From: Pseudomonas reactans
GTDB lineage: Bacteria > Pseudomonadota > Gammaproteobacteria > Pseudomonadales > Pseudomonadaceae
Reading direction: 5' to 3'
Assembly: GCF_013385825.1 (NCBI RefSeq)
Contig: NZ_JACAPG010000023.1
Span: 1 to 64,000 of the forward strand
DNA: 64,000 nucleotides
Positions 52,405 through 60,386 of this stretch are shown here, one piece after another. The position numbers and the translations under genes were made by a program. The notes below the pieces were generated by a model that saw only the letters and a list, made by a program, of their open reading frames with translations, ran no database searches and was not told the origin of the DNA. The stretch's first letter is position 1, and every line of letters begins with the position of its first letter.

Positions 52405-53471
52405 GGCATCTCTCCTTTAAGGGTGATGAGGCCCGATACGTGTTTGCGTGGGATAAAACGCCAGCCGAACGGCAGTTGGTTGCGCACCCGGACCAGGCTG
52501 GTGCGAGCGTGGTAATTGACCAGCACCAGACTCAGCAACAACGCGGCGCCACCGGCGTTATGGCCTACAGCCACCGCCAGCGGCAGCCCGAAAGCCACAT
52601 TGCTCAGGCCCAGGCAGATTTGCGCGGCCAGGGCGACCAGCAATAAGCCCGCCAAACGCGTCATGCCCACCGCGCGCAATTGCCACGCCAGGCCGAGCAA
52701 CACCAGGCTGACGATGACGGCGCCGATGCGATGGGTCAGGTGGATGGCGGTGCGCGCTTCACTGTCCAACTGCCCGCCCAGGTAGTTGGGCCCGATGTGC
52801 TGGGTGAGATGAAATCCGTTGGCGAAATCCGCCGCCGGCCACCATTCGCCATGGCACGTCGGCAAATCAACACAGGCCACCGCCGCATAGTTGGAACTGA
52901 CCCAGCCCCCCAGCGCGATCTGGCCGATCACCAGCACCAGGCCCGCCGTCGCCCAGTACTGCAGGCGCTTGGGCACGATCAACGCGGGCAACACGCCGGA
53001 CAAGCGCAGGGTCAGCAGAAACAGCAGGCTCAAGGTCGCAAAGCCACCCAATAAATGCCCCGTCACCACCTGCGGCCACAGCTTAAGCGTCACCGTCCAC
53101 ATGCCAAACGCCGCCTGGGCAAACACCACCGCCAGCAGGAACAGCGGCAGCTTCACCGGCTGGCCCGGATCACGCCGATGACTCCAGGAACGCGCGGCCA
53201 GCAACGCAATCAGCAAGCCCAGGGTGCCAGCGAAGTAGCGATGAGTCATCTCGGCCCAGCCCTTGTCGGCCTCCACCGGCGTATCGGGAAAATGCAGCTC
53301 GGCATGAGCCAACTGGGCTTCGGTCTTGGGCACGCTGATGAAGCCGTAGCAGCCCGGCCAATCCGGGCAACCCAGACCCGCGTGGGTCAGGCGCGTATAG
53401 GCGCCGAGCAGCACGACGATCAAAGCCAACAAGGTGGCAAACAACGCGAGGCGAAATCCAGGTTTGGCCAT
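52392..53471 (-). CDS. ctaA: Heme A synthase (COX15/CtaA)
   Basis: A 359-residue membrane protein with eight helices and conserved heme-ligand histidines (AYTRLTHAGLGCPDWPGC, WAEMTHRYFAG, IHLTHRIGA, VGHNAGGA). It converts heme O to heme A for cytochrome oxidase. It lies between the Sco-like gene and cyoE in one operon. Confidence 0.93.
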   Translation of the reverse strand: MAKPGFRLALFATLLALIVVLLGAYTRLTHAGLGCPDWPGCYGFISVPKTEAQLAHAELHFPDTPVEADKGWAEMTHRYFAGTLGLLIALLAARSWSHRRDPGQPVKLPLFLLAVVFAQAAFGMWTVTLKLWPQVVTGHLLGGFATLSLLFLLTLRLSGVLPALIVPKRLQYWATAGLVLVIGQIALGGWVSSNYAAVACVDLPTCHGEWWPAADFANGFHLTQHIGPNYLGGQLDSEARTAIHLTHRIGAVIVSLVLLGLAWQLRAVGMTRLAGLLLVALAAQICLGLSNVAFGLPLAVAVGHNAGGAALLLSLVLVNYHARTSLVRVRNQLPFGWRFIPRKHVSGLITLKGEMPWRP

Positions 53472-53481
53472 GACGGTGCCC

Positions 53482-54066
53482 TTATCCGATGTTCGACAGT
53501 TTCAGCAGGTGGCGCAGGTCGTTGAGCAAATCCTTGCCCTTGACCTTGGCGTCGTAGCGCAACACCAGGTTGCCGTGGGGATCGACGATCCACAGTTGCG
53601 CGTCACCCGGCGCGGCGGCGCCTTTGCTGAAGGTCGACAGGTCCAGCGGGTAGCGTTGCAGTTGCGGGTATTCAACGTTCAGCTTGGTTTCATACTCCGC
53701 GCTCACCGGCTGCGCACTGGCCAAGGCATGGCTGGCGCGGGAGGCATCACGGCCCAGGCTGATTTGCAGTTGACGTGCGAGGTACACCAGTTGCTGGCAA
53801 TCCGCCGCGCAGGCAGTGGGCGCGGTCACCAGCAGTTGCCAGCGCTGCTCGTCGGCCTGTACGCCAATATCGGCGCGGGTCTGGCCGTTGCCGATCATCT
53901 CGCCGTGGTAGCTGCGGCTTTCCGGCACCCAGAACTGCAGCTTGTACATAAAGGTGGCCAGCGCCATCGGGCCGATCACCATCATCAGGATCAGGATCAA
54001 CTGCCAGCGGCCTTTGCGCCGATTCGGGGCTTCAGACATGTTGAGTGGATTCGTGGCCGCTCCCAT
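53482..54066 (-). CDS. Sco-like membrane-anchored thioredoxin-fold protein of the oxidase operon
   Basis: A 194-residue protein with one N-terminal membrane helix (LILILMMVIGPMALATFMY) and a periplasmic domain. WQLLVTAPTACAADCQQLVYL has a C-x3-C pair (Cys 86, Cys 90) in the place of the Sco CPxxC. LWIVDPHGNLVLRYDAKVKGKDLLNDLRHLL follows the end of the Sco fold. The start is ATG 54066 because AAGGAG precedes it, giving a 35-bp overlap with surf1; ATG 54039 has no site. Found in Pseudomonas cox operons and unnamed. Copper delivery or thiol reduction is inferred. Confidence 0.75.
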   Translation of the reverse strand: MGAATNPLNMSEAPNRRKGRWQLILILMMVIGPMALATFMYKLQFWVPESRSYHGEMIGNGQTRADIGVQADEQRWQLLVTAPTACAADCQQLVYLARQLQISLGRDASRASHALASAQPVSAEYETKLNVEYPQLQRYPLDLSTFSKGAAAPGDAQLWIVDPHGNLVLRYDAKVKGKDLLNDLRHLLKLSNIG

Positions 54067-54796
54067 GGGGCTTCTCCTTTTTGTTGTGCCATCCGAGGTA
54101 GAGGTAAAGCGCCAGCAACGCCAGCGACATGGCGAACCACTGCACGGCATACGCCAGGTGTTTTTCCGGGCCCATTGCGACGATCGGCCAGGTGGTTTCG
54201 TAGGTGCCGGGGCCGGCTTCGGCCCGCAACTCATAGGCGAAACCGTTGCGACCCAACTCGGCCCAGAGTGCGGCAGGGTGCACGGCCGTGAGCAGGCGTG
54301 GCCATTGCGCGGTCGTGGGGTCCGGATGCAACTGGAAAGTTTCGCCGGGAGCGACGTACACCCAGGCATCGAGATTCACCGGCTGATCCGGCGTGGTGAA
54401 GGCGGGTGGCGTGCGCCGATCCGGCCAGGGCAGCCAACCGCGATTGAGCAACAGCCACAGGCCACTAGCCTGGTCGTGGAAGGGTTGCAGCAGCTCTACG
54501 CCGGCCTTGCCGTCGCGCATGCGGTTGTCGAGGAATACGCTGTGTTCGGCGTCGAATTGGCCGCGCAGACGAACGCGGCGGAAGGCCGGGTCCGCCATGT
54601 CGCTAAGTTGCGCGCTGCTGATCGGCTCAGCCGCGCGCCGCTCGGCGTAGCTGTCCACCAGCAACTGTTTTTCATGGCCGCGAGACAACTGCCAGAACCC
54701 CAGGCCGACCATCAACGGCAGCAGCACCAACACCACCAATGTCGGTGCGATTCCTGGCCGAAAGCATTTTATGGCGCTGGCTATACTTGTTTTCAT
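54032..54796 (-). CDS. SURF1 family cytochrome oxidase assembly protein
   Basis: A 254-residue protein with two membrane helices, near 17-35 and 225-243. The loop holds SURF1 motifs (GFWQLSRGHEKQLLVD, RRVRLRGQFDAEHSVFLDNRM, LLNRGWLPWPDRR). It helps insert heme a into subunit I. The start at 54796 is after open frame with no protein character. It reads away from the DUF2909 gene (divergent, 28-bp gap). Confidence 0.9.
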   Translation of the reverse strand: MKTSIASAIKCFRPGIAPTLVVLVLLPLMVGLGFWQLSRGHEKQLLVDSYAERRAAEPISSAQLSDMADPAFRRVRLRGQFDAEHSVFLDNRMRDGKAGVELLQPFHDQASGLWLLLNRGWLPWPDRRTPPAFTTPDQPVNLDAWVYVAPGETFQLHPDPTTAQWPRLLTAVHPAALWAELGRNGFAYELRAEAGPGTYETTWPIVAMGPEKHLAYAVQWFAMSLALLALYLYLGWHNKKEKPHGSGHESTQHV

Positions 54797-54824
54797 TGCC
54801 CGCCCATCCCGTTGGAGCCAGACC

Positions 54825-55028
54825 ATGCTCAAAGCCGCTATTGCCCTGATGCTGATCGCGACCGTTGTGAGCCTGTTCAGTGGGTTGTTCTTTCTGGTCA
54901 AGGACGAGGGCAACTCCAATCGCCTCGTCACTGCCTTGACCGTGCGTGTCGTACTGGCCGTGATCACCGTGGCGCTGATCGCCTGGGGCTTTTTCAGCGG
55001 CCAGCTGGTTTCTCATGCGCCGTGGTAG
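54825..55028 (+). CDS. DUF2909 twin-transmembrane protein, inverted in the cox operon
   Basis: A 67-residue protein with two helices (ALMLIATVVSLFSGLFFLV and VLAVITVALIAWGFFSGQL), family DUF2909. GGAG upstream supports ATG 54825. It is on the plus strand, while all surrounding oxidase genes are on the minus strand. It is 6 bp from the stop of subunit III (convergent) and 28 bp from surf1 (divergent). Transcription of the oxidase operon would be antisense to it. Function unknown; probably small oxidase-linked membrane protein. Confidence 0.8.
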   Translation: MLKAAIALMLIATVVSLFSGLFFLVKDEGNSNRLVTALTVRVVLAVITVALIAWGFFSGQLVSHAPW

Positions 55029-55034
55029 GAAGCG

Positions 55035-55922
55035 TCACAGCACATAGACGAAGAAAAACAGGCCGATCCACACCACATCCACGAAGTGCCAATACCAACT
55101 GGCCGCCTCGAACCCGAACTGGTGCTCGGCATTGAAGTGCCCCTTGAGGATGCGCATCAGCATCACGAACAGAATGATCGTGCCGATGGTGACGTGGGCA
55201 CCGTGGAACCCGGTGAGCATGAAGAACGTCGCGCCGTACACGCCGGAACCCAAGGTCAGGCCCAGCTCTTTATAGGCGTGGATGTATTCCTCGGCCTGAA
55301 ACCCCAGGAACGCCAGGCCCAACAGCACAGTGATCGCCAGCCAGATTTTTAGCGCGCCACGATGGCCTTTGCGCAGCGCGTGGTGGGCGATGGTGATGGT
55401 CACGCTGGAACTCACCAGCAGAATGGTGTTCACCAGCGGCAGGCCCCACGGGCTGATGGTGCCTTCCGGTGCCGGGTACATTTTCGGGTCGGGGTTGTTC
55501 AGCAAAGGCCAGGCAAACTCGAAGTTCGGCCACAGCATGTGCGCAATGCCCTTTGAGCCTTCACCCGCCAGCCAGGGCGCCGACATGTGCCGCACGTAAA
55601 ACAGCGCACCGAAGAAGGCGATAAAGAACATCACTTCGGAAAAGATGAACCAGGTCATGCCCCAGCGGAACGAGCGGTCCATCTGCGAACTGTACAAACC
55701 GGCGCGGCTTTCCTTGATCACCGCGCCGAACCAGCCGAACAGCATGTAGGCCAATAACAGCCCGCCGACGAAAAAGATCCACGGGCCGTGGGATTCCGCC
55801 CGCGCGGCCTTGAGGTCGTTGAACCACAGGCCCAGCCCGTACACCGTGATCAACAGGCCAAACGTGGCAATTATTGGCCATTTGCTTTGCGCTGGTACGT
55901 AGTACGTATCATGAGACGACAT
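55035..55922 (-). CDS. coxC: Cytochrome c oxidase subunit III
   Basis: A 295-residue, seven-helix protein of the heme-copper oxidase subunit III family, with characteristic SEVMFFIAFFGALFY, GFHGAHVTIGTIILFVML and the final helix WYWHFVDVVWIGLFFFVYVL. It stabilises subunit I. It follows ctaG by 35 bp. Confidence 0.95.
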   Translation of the reverse strand: MSSHDTYYVPAQSKWPIIATFGLLITVYGLGLWFNDLKAARAESHGPWIFFVGGLLLAYMLFGWFGAVIKESRAGLYSSQMDRSFRWGMTWFIFSEVMFFIAFFGALFYVRHMSAPWLAGEGSKGIAHMLWPNFEFAWPLLNNPDPKMYPAPEGTISPWGLPLVNTILLVSSSVTITIAHHALRKGHRGALKIWLAITVLLGLAFLGFQAEEYIHAYKELGLTLGSGVYGATFFMLTGFHGAHVTIGTIILFVMLMRILKGHFNAEHQFGFEAASWYWHFVDVVWIGLFFFVYVL

Positions 55923-55957
55923 GTATTCGCTCTCCTGATTGAGGGGGCAAACAGTAG

Positions 55958-56509
55958 CTAGCCGCCGCTGTGGGCAGCCACCGGCGGTTGGCGCGCAGTA
56001 ACATCAAACAGCGTGTACGCCAGGGTCAGATGCTTCACATCCTTGGGCATGTCGCGGTCGACAATGAAACGCACCGGCATCTCGATGCGCTGACCCGGTT
56101 GCAGCACTTGCTGGGTAAAGCAAAAGCACTCGGTCTTGTGGAAGTACATCGCCGCTTCGGCCGGGGAAATACTGGGCACAGCCTGGGCCGTCATCGGCTT
56201 GTCGGTGGGGTTGTGGGCCACGAACAGCATCTCGGTCACCGCACCCGGATTGACCACCACTTCGTCAGCCTTGGCGTAAAAATCCCAGACCATGTCGATG
56301 GCGTTGGTGGACAAAAACTGCACCCGCACCTGGCGCGTTGGGTCGACGATCTGCTCGCCCTCGTACTGCCCGGCTGTCTTGCCGTTGATGCCGAACGCCT
56401 TGCACATCACGTCGTAGATCGGCACCAGTGCGAAGCCGAAGGCGAACATCGCCACCACCAGGATCAGCAGGCGGGTGACCAGGCGCTTGGTGGGCACGGA
56501 CTCAGCCAT
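55958..56509 (-). CDS. ctaG: Cytochrome c oxidase assembly protein CtaG (Cox11)
   Basis: A 183-residue protein with one N-terminal helix and a periplasmic beta domain. The copper-binding CFCF motif (KTECFCFTQQVLQPGQ) is intact. It delivers copper to CuB of subunit I. It starts 21 bp after coxA ends. Confidence 0.94.
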   Translation of the reverse strand: MAESVPTKRLVTRLLILVVAMFAFGFALVPIYDVMCKAFGINGKTAGQYEGEQIVDPTRQVRVQFLSTNAIDMVWDFYAKADEVVVNPGAVTEMLFVAHNPTDKPMTAQAVPSISPAEAAMYFHKTECFCFTQQVLQPGQRIEMPVRFIVDRDMPKDVKHLTLAYTLFDVTARQPPVAAHSGG

Positions 56510-56530
56510 GGCAGCCTCCCGTCATCCTGT

Positions 56531-58117
56531 TCATTTGACCTCCGGCGGCGTGGTGAAGGTGTGGTACGGCGCCGGCGAAGGGACGCTCCATTCCAGGCCT
56601 TCAGCGCCATCCCACGGCTTGGCCGGTGCGGGTGTACCGCCACGGATGCACTTGATCACAATGAACAGGAAGAAGATCTGCGTGGCGCCGAACATGAACG
56701 CGCCAATCGACGAGACCATGTTGAAATCGGCGAACTGCAAGTTGTAGTCCGGCACCCGCCGCGGCATCCCCGCCAGCCCGACGAAGTGCATCGGGAAAAA
56801 CGCCATGTTCATGCCCACGAAAGACAGCCAGAAGTGCAGCTTGCCCAGGGTTTCGTCGTACATGTGGCCGGTCCATTTCGGCAGCCAGTAGTAGGCCGAG
56901 GCGAAGATGCCGAAGATCGCGCCGGGCACCAGTACGTAATGGAAATGCGCCACCACAAAATAGGTGTCGTGGTACTGGAAGTCCGCCGGGGCAATCGCGA
57001 GCATCAGCCCGGAAAAGCCGCCGATGGTGAACAAGATCACAAAGGCCACGGCAAACAGCATCGGCGTCTCGAAGGTCAGCGAGCCTTGCCACATGGTGCT
57101 GACCCAGTTGAACACCTTCACCCCGGTGGGCACGGCGATCAGCAGCGTCGCGTACATGAAGAACAGCTCGCCCACCAGCGGAATGCCCACCACGAACATG
57201 TGGTGCGCCCACACGATGAACGATAAAAACGCGATGCTCGCCGTGGCGTAGACCATCGAGGTGTAGCCGAACAGCGGCTTGCGCGAGAAGGTCGGGATGA
57301 TCGAGCTGACGGCGCCGAAGGCCGGCAGGATCATGATGTACACCTCAGGATGGCCGAAGAACCAGAACACGTGCTGAAACAGCACCGGGTCACCACCGCC
57401 AGCCGCACTGAAGAAGCTGGTGCCGAAGTGGATGTCCATCAGCATCATGGTCACGCAACCCGCCAGCACCGGCATCACCGCGATCAGCAGGAACGCGGTG
57501 ATCAGCCACGTCCACACGAACAGCGGCATTTTCATCAAGGTCATGCCCGGCGCACGCAGGTTGAGAATGGTGGCGACCACGTTGATCGCGCCCATGATCG
57601 AACTGATGCCCATCAGATGGATCGCGAAGATGAAGAACGTCACGCTTTCCGGGGCATAGGTGGTGGATAGCGGCGCGTAGAAGGTCCAGCCGAAGTTCGG
57701 CCCGCCACCGGGCGTGAACAGCGTCGAGACCAGCAGCAAGAACGCTGCCGGCAACAGCCAGAAGCTGAAGTTGTTCATGCGCGGCAGGGCCATGTCGGGC
57801 GCGCCGATCATCAGCGGGATCATCCAGTTGGCCAGGCCGACGAACGCCGGCATCACCGCGCCGAACACCATGATCAACCCGTGCATGGTGGTCATCTGGT
57901 TGAAGAAGGCCGGCTGCACAATCTGCAGGCCGGGCTGGAACAACTCGGCGCGGATGACCATGGCAAACGAGCCGCCGAGCAGGAACATGGCAAAGGCGAA
58001 CCACAGGTACATGGTGCCGATGTCTTTGTGGTTGGTGGTCAGCACCCAGCGCATCAACCCCTTGGCGGGGCCGTGGGCATGGTCGGCGTGACCATGGTCA
58101 TCGATCACAGCGCTCAT
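56531..58117 (-). CDS. coxA: Cytochrome c oxidase subunit I
   Basis: A 528-residue, 12-helix catalytic subunit that reduces O2 at a heme a3-CuB site and pumps protons. Copper ligands are in FWFFGHPEVYIMILPAFG and IVWAHHMFV, and the heme ligands in TTMHGLIMVFG and VVAHFHYVLVPGA. ATG 58117 (MSAVIDDHGHADHAHG) is used; the upstream frame continues into coxB. It has a His-rich N-terminus. Confidence 0.96.
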   Translation of the reverse strand: MSAVIDDHGHADHAHGPAKGLMRWVLTTNHKDIGTMYLWFAFAMFLLGGSFAMVIRAELFQPGLQIVQPAFFNQMTTMHGLIMVFGAVMPAFVGLANWMIPLMIGAPDMALPRMNNFSFWLLPAAFLLLVSTLFTPGGGPNFGWTFYAPLSTTYAPESVTFFIFAIHLMGISSIMGAINVVATILNLRAPGMTLMKMPLFVWTWLITAFLLIAVMPVLAGCVTMMLMDIHFGTSFFSAAGGGDPVLFQHVFWFFGHPEVYIMILPAFGAVSSIIPTFSRKPLFGYTSMVYATASIAFLSFIVWAHHMFVVGIPLVGELFFMYATLLIAVPTGVKVFNWVSTMWQGSLTFETPMLFAVAFVILFTIGGFSGLMLAIAPADFQYHDTYFVVAHFHYVLVPGAIFGIFASAYYWLPKWTGHMYDETLGKLHFWLSFVGMNMAFFPMHFVGLAGMPRRVPDYNLQFADFNMVSSIGAFMFGATQIFFLFIVIKCIRGGTPAPAKPWDGAEGLEWSVPSPAPYHTFTTPPEVK

Positions 58118-58175
58118 GGCCGTTCTCCTGCAAGCGGGTGGGCGGGGCGGGTCGAGGTAAACGCCTTGAGAGAGG

Positions 58176-59303
58176 TCATTTGCTTTCCGCCTGCTTGATG
58201 GCCAGCACGTCTTTAGGCGTGACCATGTCGCCTTTGTTGTTGCCCCAGGCATTGCGCTCGTAGGTCACCACGGCGGCGATATCCACTTCGGAGAGCTGCT
58301 TGCCGAAGGCCGCCATCGCGGTGCCGGGCTTGCCGTGGTAGACAATGCTCAGGTGGTCTGCCGCAGGGCCGGTGGCGATCTTCGAGCCCTTGAGCGCCGG
58401 GAACATCGGCGGCAGGCCCTGGCCTTCGGCCTGGTGACAGGCCACGCAGGTGGTGTGGTAGACCTTGTCGCCACGGGCCACCAGCTCTTCCAGCGTCCAC
58501 TCTTTGGAGGTCAACTCCTTGAGCTTGGCGGCCTCTGCCTTGCGCTCGCCCAGCCACGTCTCGTAGTCGGCCTTGGACTTGACCTCGACCACAATGGGCA
58601 TGAAGCCGTGGTCCTTGCCGCACAGTTCGGCGCACTGGCCGCGATAAATGCCTGGCTTCTCGACACGGGTCCAGGCCTCGTTGACGAAACCGGGAATGGC
58701 GTCGCGCTTGACCGCAAAGGCCGGCACCCACCAGGAGTGGATCACGTCGGCGGCCGTCACCAAGAAGCGCACCTTGGCGCCCACCGGCAACACCAGCGGC
58801 TGGTCGACTTCCAATAGGTAGTGTTCGCCCTTGGTGGCCTGGTTATGGATCTGTTCGGCGGGCGTGGCCAGGTTGCTGAAGAACTCCACGTCCTGGCCCA
58901 GGTATTTGTAATGCCACTTCCACTGGTAGCCGGTGACCTGGATATCGATATCCGACTCACTGCTGTCGTAGATATTGATCAGGGTCTTGGTGGCTGGAAT
59001 GGCCATCGCGATCAGGATCAGCAAGGGCACGACCGTCCAGAGGATTTCCACGGTGGTGCTCTCGTGGAACTTGGCCGCGACCTGACCCGTGGACCGGCGA
59101 TGAACGATCATCGACCAGAACATCGCGCCAAACACGATGATGCCGATCACCACACAGATCCAGAAAATGGTCATGTGCAGGTCGAACACAGCGTGACTGA
59201 CTTCTGTCGCCCCTGGCGCCATATTCGTTGTCCAGGCGGCATGTGCCTGGCCGAATACTGACCACAACAGGAGGCCCATCCAAACGTGTGGATGTCGCAT
59301 CAT
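58176..59303 (-). CDS. coxB: Cytochrome c oxidase subunit II with C-terminal cytochrome c (caa3 type)
   Basis: A 375-residue protein: signal peptide (1-22), two helices, CuA domain (GQCAELCGKDHGFM; aromatic segment GYQWKWHYKYLG) and a C-terminal c-type heme domain (CVACH, near residue 286). The fusion defines a caa3-type oxidase that takes electrons directly from cytochrome c in the periplasm. First gene of the minus-strand oxidase operon; its promoter lies in 59304-59670. Confidence 0.96.
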   Translation of the reverse strand: MMRHPHVWMGLLLWSVFGQAHAAWTTNMAPGATEVSHAVFDLHMTIFWICVVIGIIVFGAMFWSMIVHRRSTGQVAAKFHESTTVEILWTVVPLLILIAMAIPATKTLINIYDSSESDIDIQVTGYQWKWHYKYLGQDVEFFSNLATPAEQIHNQATKGEHYLLEVDQPLVLPVGAKVRFLVTAADVIHSWWVPAFAVKRDAIPGFVNEAWTRVEKPGIYRGQCAELCGKDHGFMPIVVEVKSKADYETWLGERKAEAAKLKELTSKEWTLEELVARGDKVYHTTCVACHQAEGQGLPPMFPALKGSKIATGPAADHLSIVYHGKPGTAMAAFGKQLSEVDIAAVVTYERNAWGNNKGDMVTPKDVLAIKQAESK

Positions 59304-59670
59304 TGCGGGTTCCCCTTATCGTTCTTGTTATCCCGCCGGTTTGCACCTGCGTCGAAGGGAGCGGCTTCCATACTGCTTACAACCGCCTGGCCTTGCCTGC
59401 TTATGCAGTCTGGCGTCATCAGCTAATCGCGTACAAATCCGAGTATAGACAGGCTCTGCAACCCCGCAATGTGTAGGGGCAAATGAGTAGAAATGGCCGG
59501 TCAGGGCTAATAAAACCGGGGGCGGAATCGTTTATCCGACGAACGATGGCAATTCGATATAACGCGCGCGCATAACCATGAAATAATTATGACAAATGCG
59601 TCTTAGGCGCTCGTATAAACGAGCTACCTTATCCTCTCCCTTTTCCTACGCCTGCATCACTGGAGCTTTC
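59304..59670. other. Divergent promoter region of coxB and the next gene
   Basis: No gene. It should hold the oxidase promoter and that of the rightward gene. A perfect small hairpin GCTCGT-ATAA-ACGAGC is at 59610-59625, inside the leader of the rightward gene, and AT-rich sequence TGAAATAATTATGAC lies at 59579-59593. No clear sigma-S or RoxR consensus was identified. Confidence 0.4.
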
Positions 59671-60318
59671 ATGAACACCGCCGCATTGCGCGAGCAGATT
59701 TCCCGTGCCCATCAACACGAAGCCAGCACGGGCCAGCTTGCCCAGCAACTGGAAAAACAATTGCCGCACCTGCATTCGGCCATTTCCCTGGCTGACGGTG
59801 ATCGCAACATTGTCATGACCCGCTTTGTCACCGCCTACATCGACCTCGTCCCGGATTTGCTGGACGCCGCCAATGACGTGGCCCGCGAGGCCGGTATTGA
59901 GAGCCAGATCAAGCCGGTGCTGAAGATTGCCGAGCATTTCTTCCTGCAACCACCCGCGATCCTGGCCGGCCACGAAGGGCTCGACGGCCTGCTGGACGAG
60001 GCTTACCTGGCTCATCGGTTGGTTGAAGAGGTGAATGATCTGTATATCAAGCACTTCGGCCAGCCGTTGATTCCGGCAGATACCACGGTGGCTAACCTGA
60101 TCGCCCACCAGTTGATCGGCGAAGCGTTCGCCAACAAATTGGATGAAGCCGTGCATTTGGCGGTGGACGAGATGCTCAATGAGGACAGCTTTGCGCTGGA
60201 GTCGGTAGAAGCCTACCGCGAGACACTCAAGAGTCCGGACACGGAAGCCGCGTGGAAGCGCTGGCCTTGCCTGTCGCGGCAGTTGGGGGTTGAGTTGGCG
60301 CTGGATCAGCCGGCTTAA
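59671..60318 (+). CDS. Conserved hypothetical protein
   Basis: A 215-residue, mostly helical soluble protein without signal peptide or membrane segment (MNTAALREQISRAHQHEAST... to ...LGVELALDQPA). I recognise no domain. Conserved motifs seem to be YIDLVPDLLDAANDVAREAGI and HRLVEEVNDLYIKHFGQPLIP. It lies between the oxidase operon and sulP, a position conserved in pseudomonads. ATG 59671 follows CTGGAGC; the upstream frame is arginine-rich and spurious. Confidence 0.75.
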   Translation: MNTAALREQISRAHQHEASTGQLAQQLEKQLPHLHSAISLADGDRNIVMTRFVTAYIDLVPDLLDAANDVAREAGIESQIKPVLKIAEHFFLQPPAILAGHEGLDGLLDEAYLAHRLVEEVNDLYIKHFGQPLIPADTTVANLIAHQLIGEAFANKLDEAVHLAVDEMLNEDSFALESVEAYRETLKSPDTEAAWKRWPCLSRQLGVELALDQPA

Positions 60319-60342
60319 TTTCCTGGGTCGCAAACGATCAAA

Positions 60343-60372
60343 TGTGGGAGCCGGGTTTGCCCGGCTCCCACA
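60343..60372. terminator. Short perfect palindrome between convergent genes
   Basis: TGTGGGAGCCGGG-TTTG-CCCGGCTCCCACA is a 13-bp stem with 4-nt loop. It lies 24 bp after the hypothetical gene and 14 bp before the end of sulP, so it can terminate both. It resembles the REP family in part (GGGAGCCGG). Confidence 0.75.
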
Positions 60373-60386
60373 GGGTTGCTTGCTGG

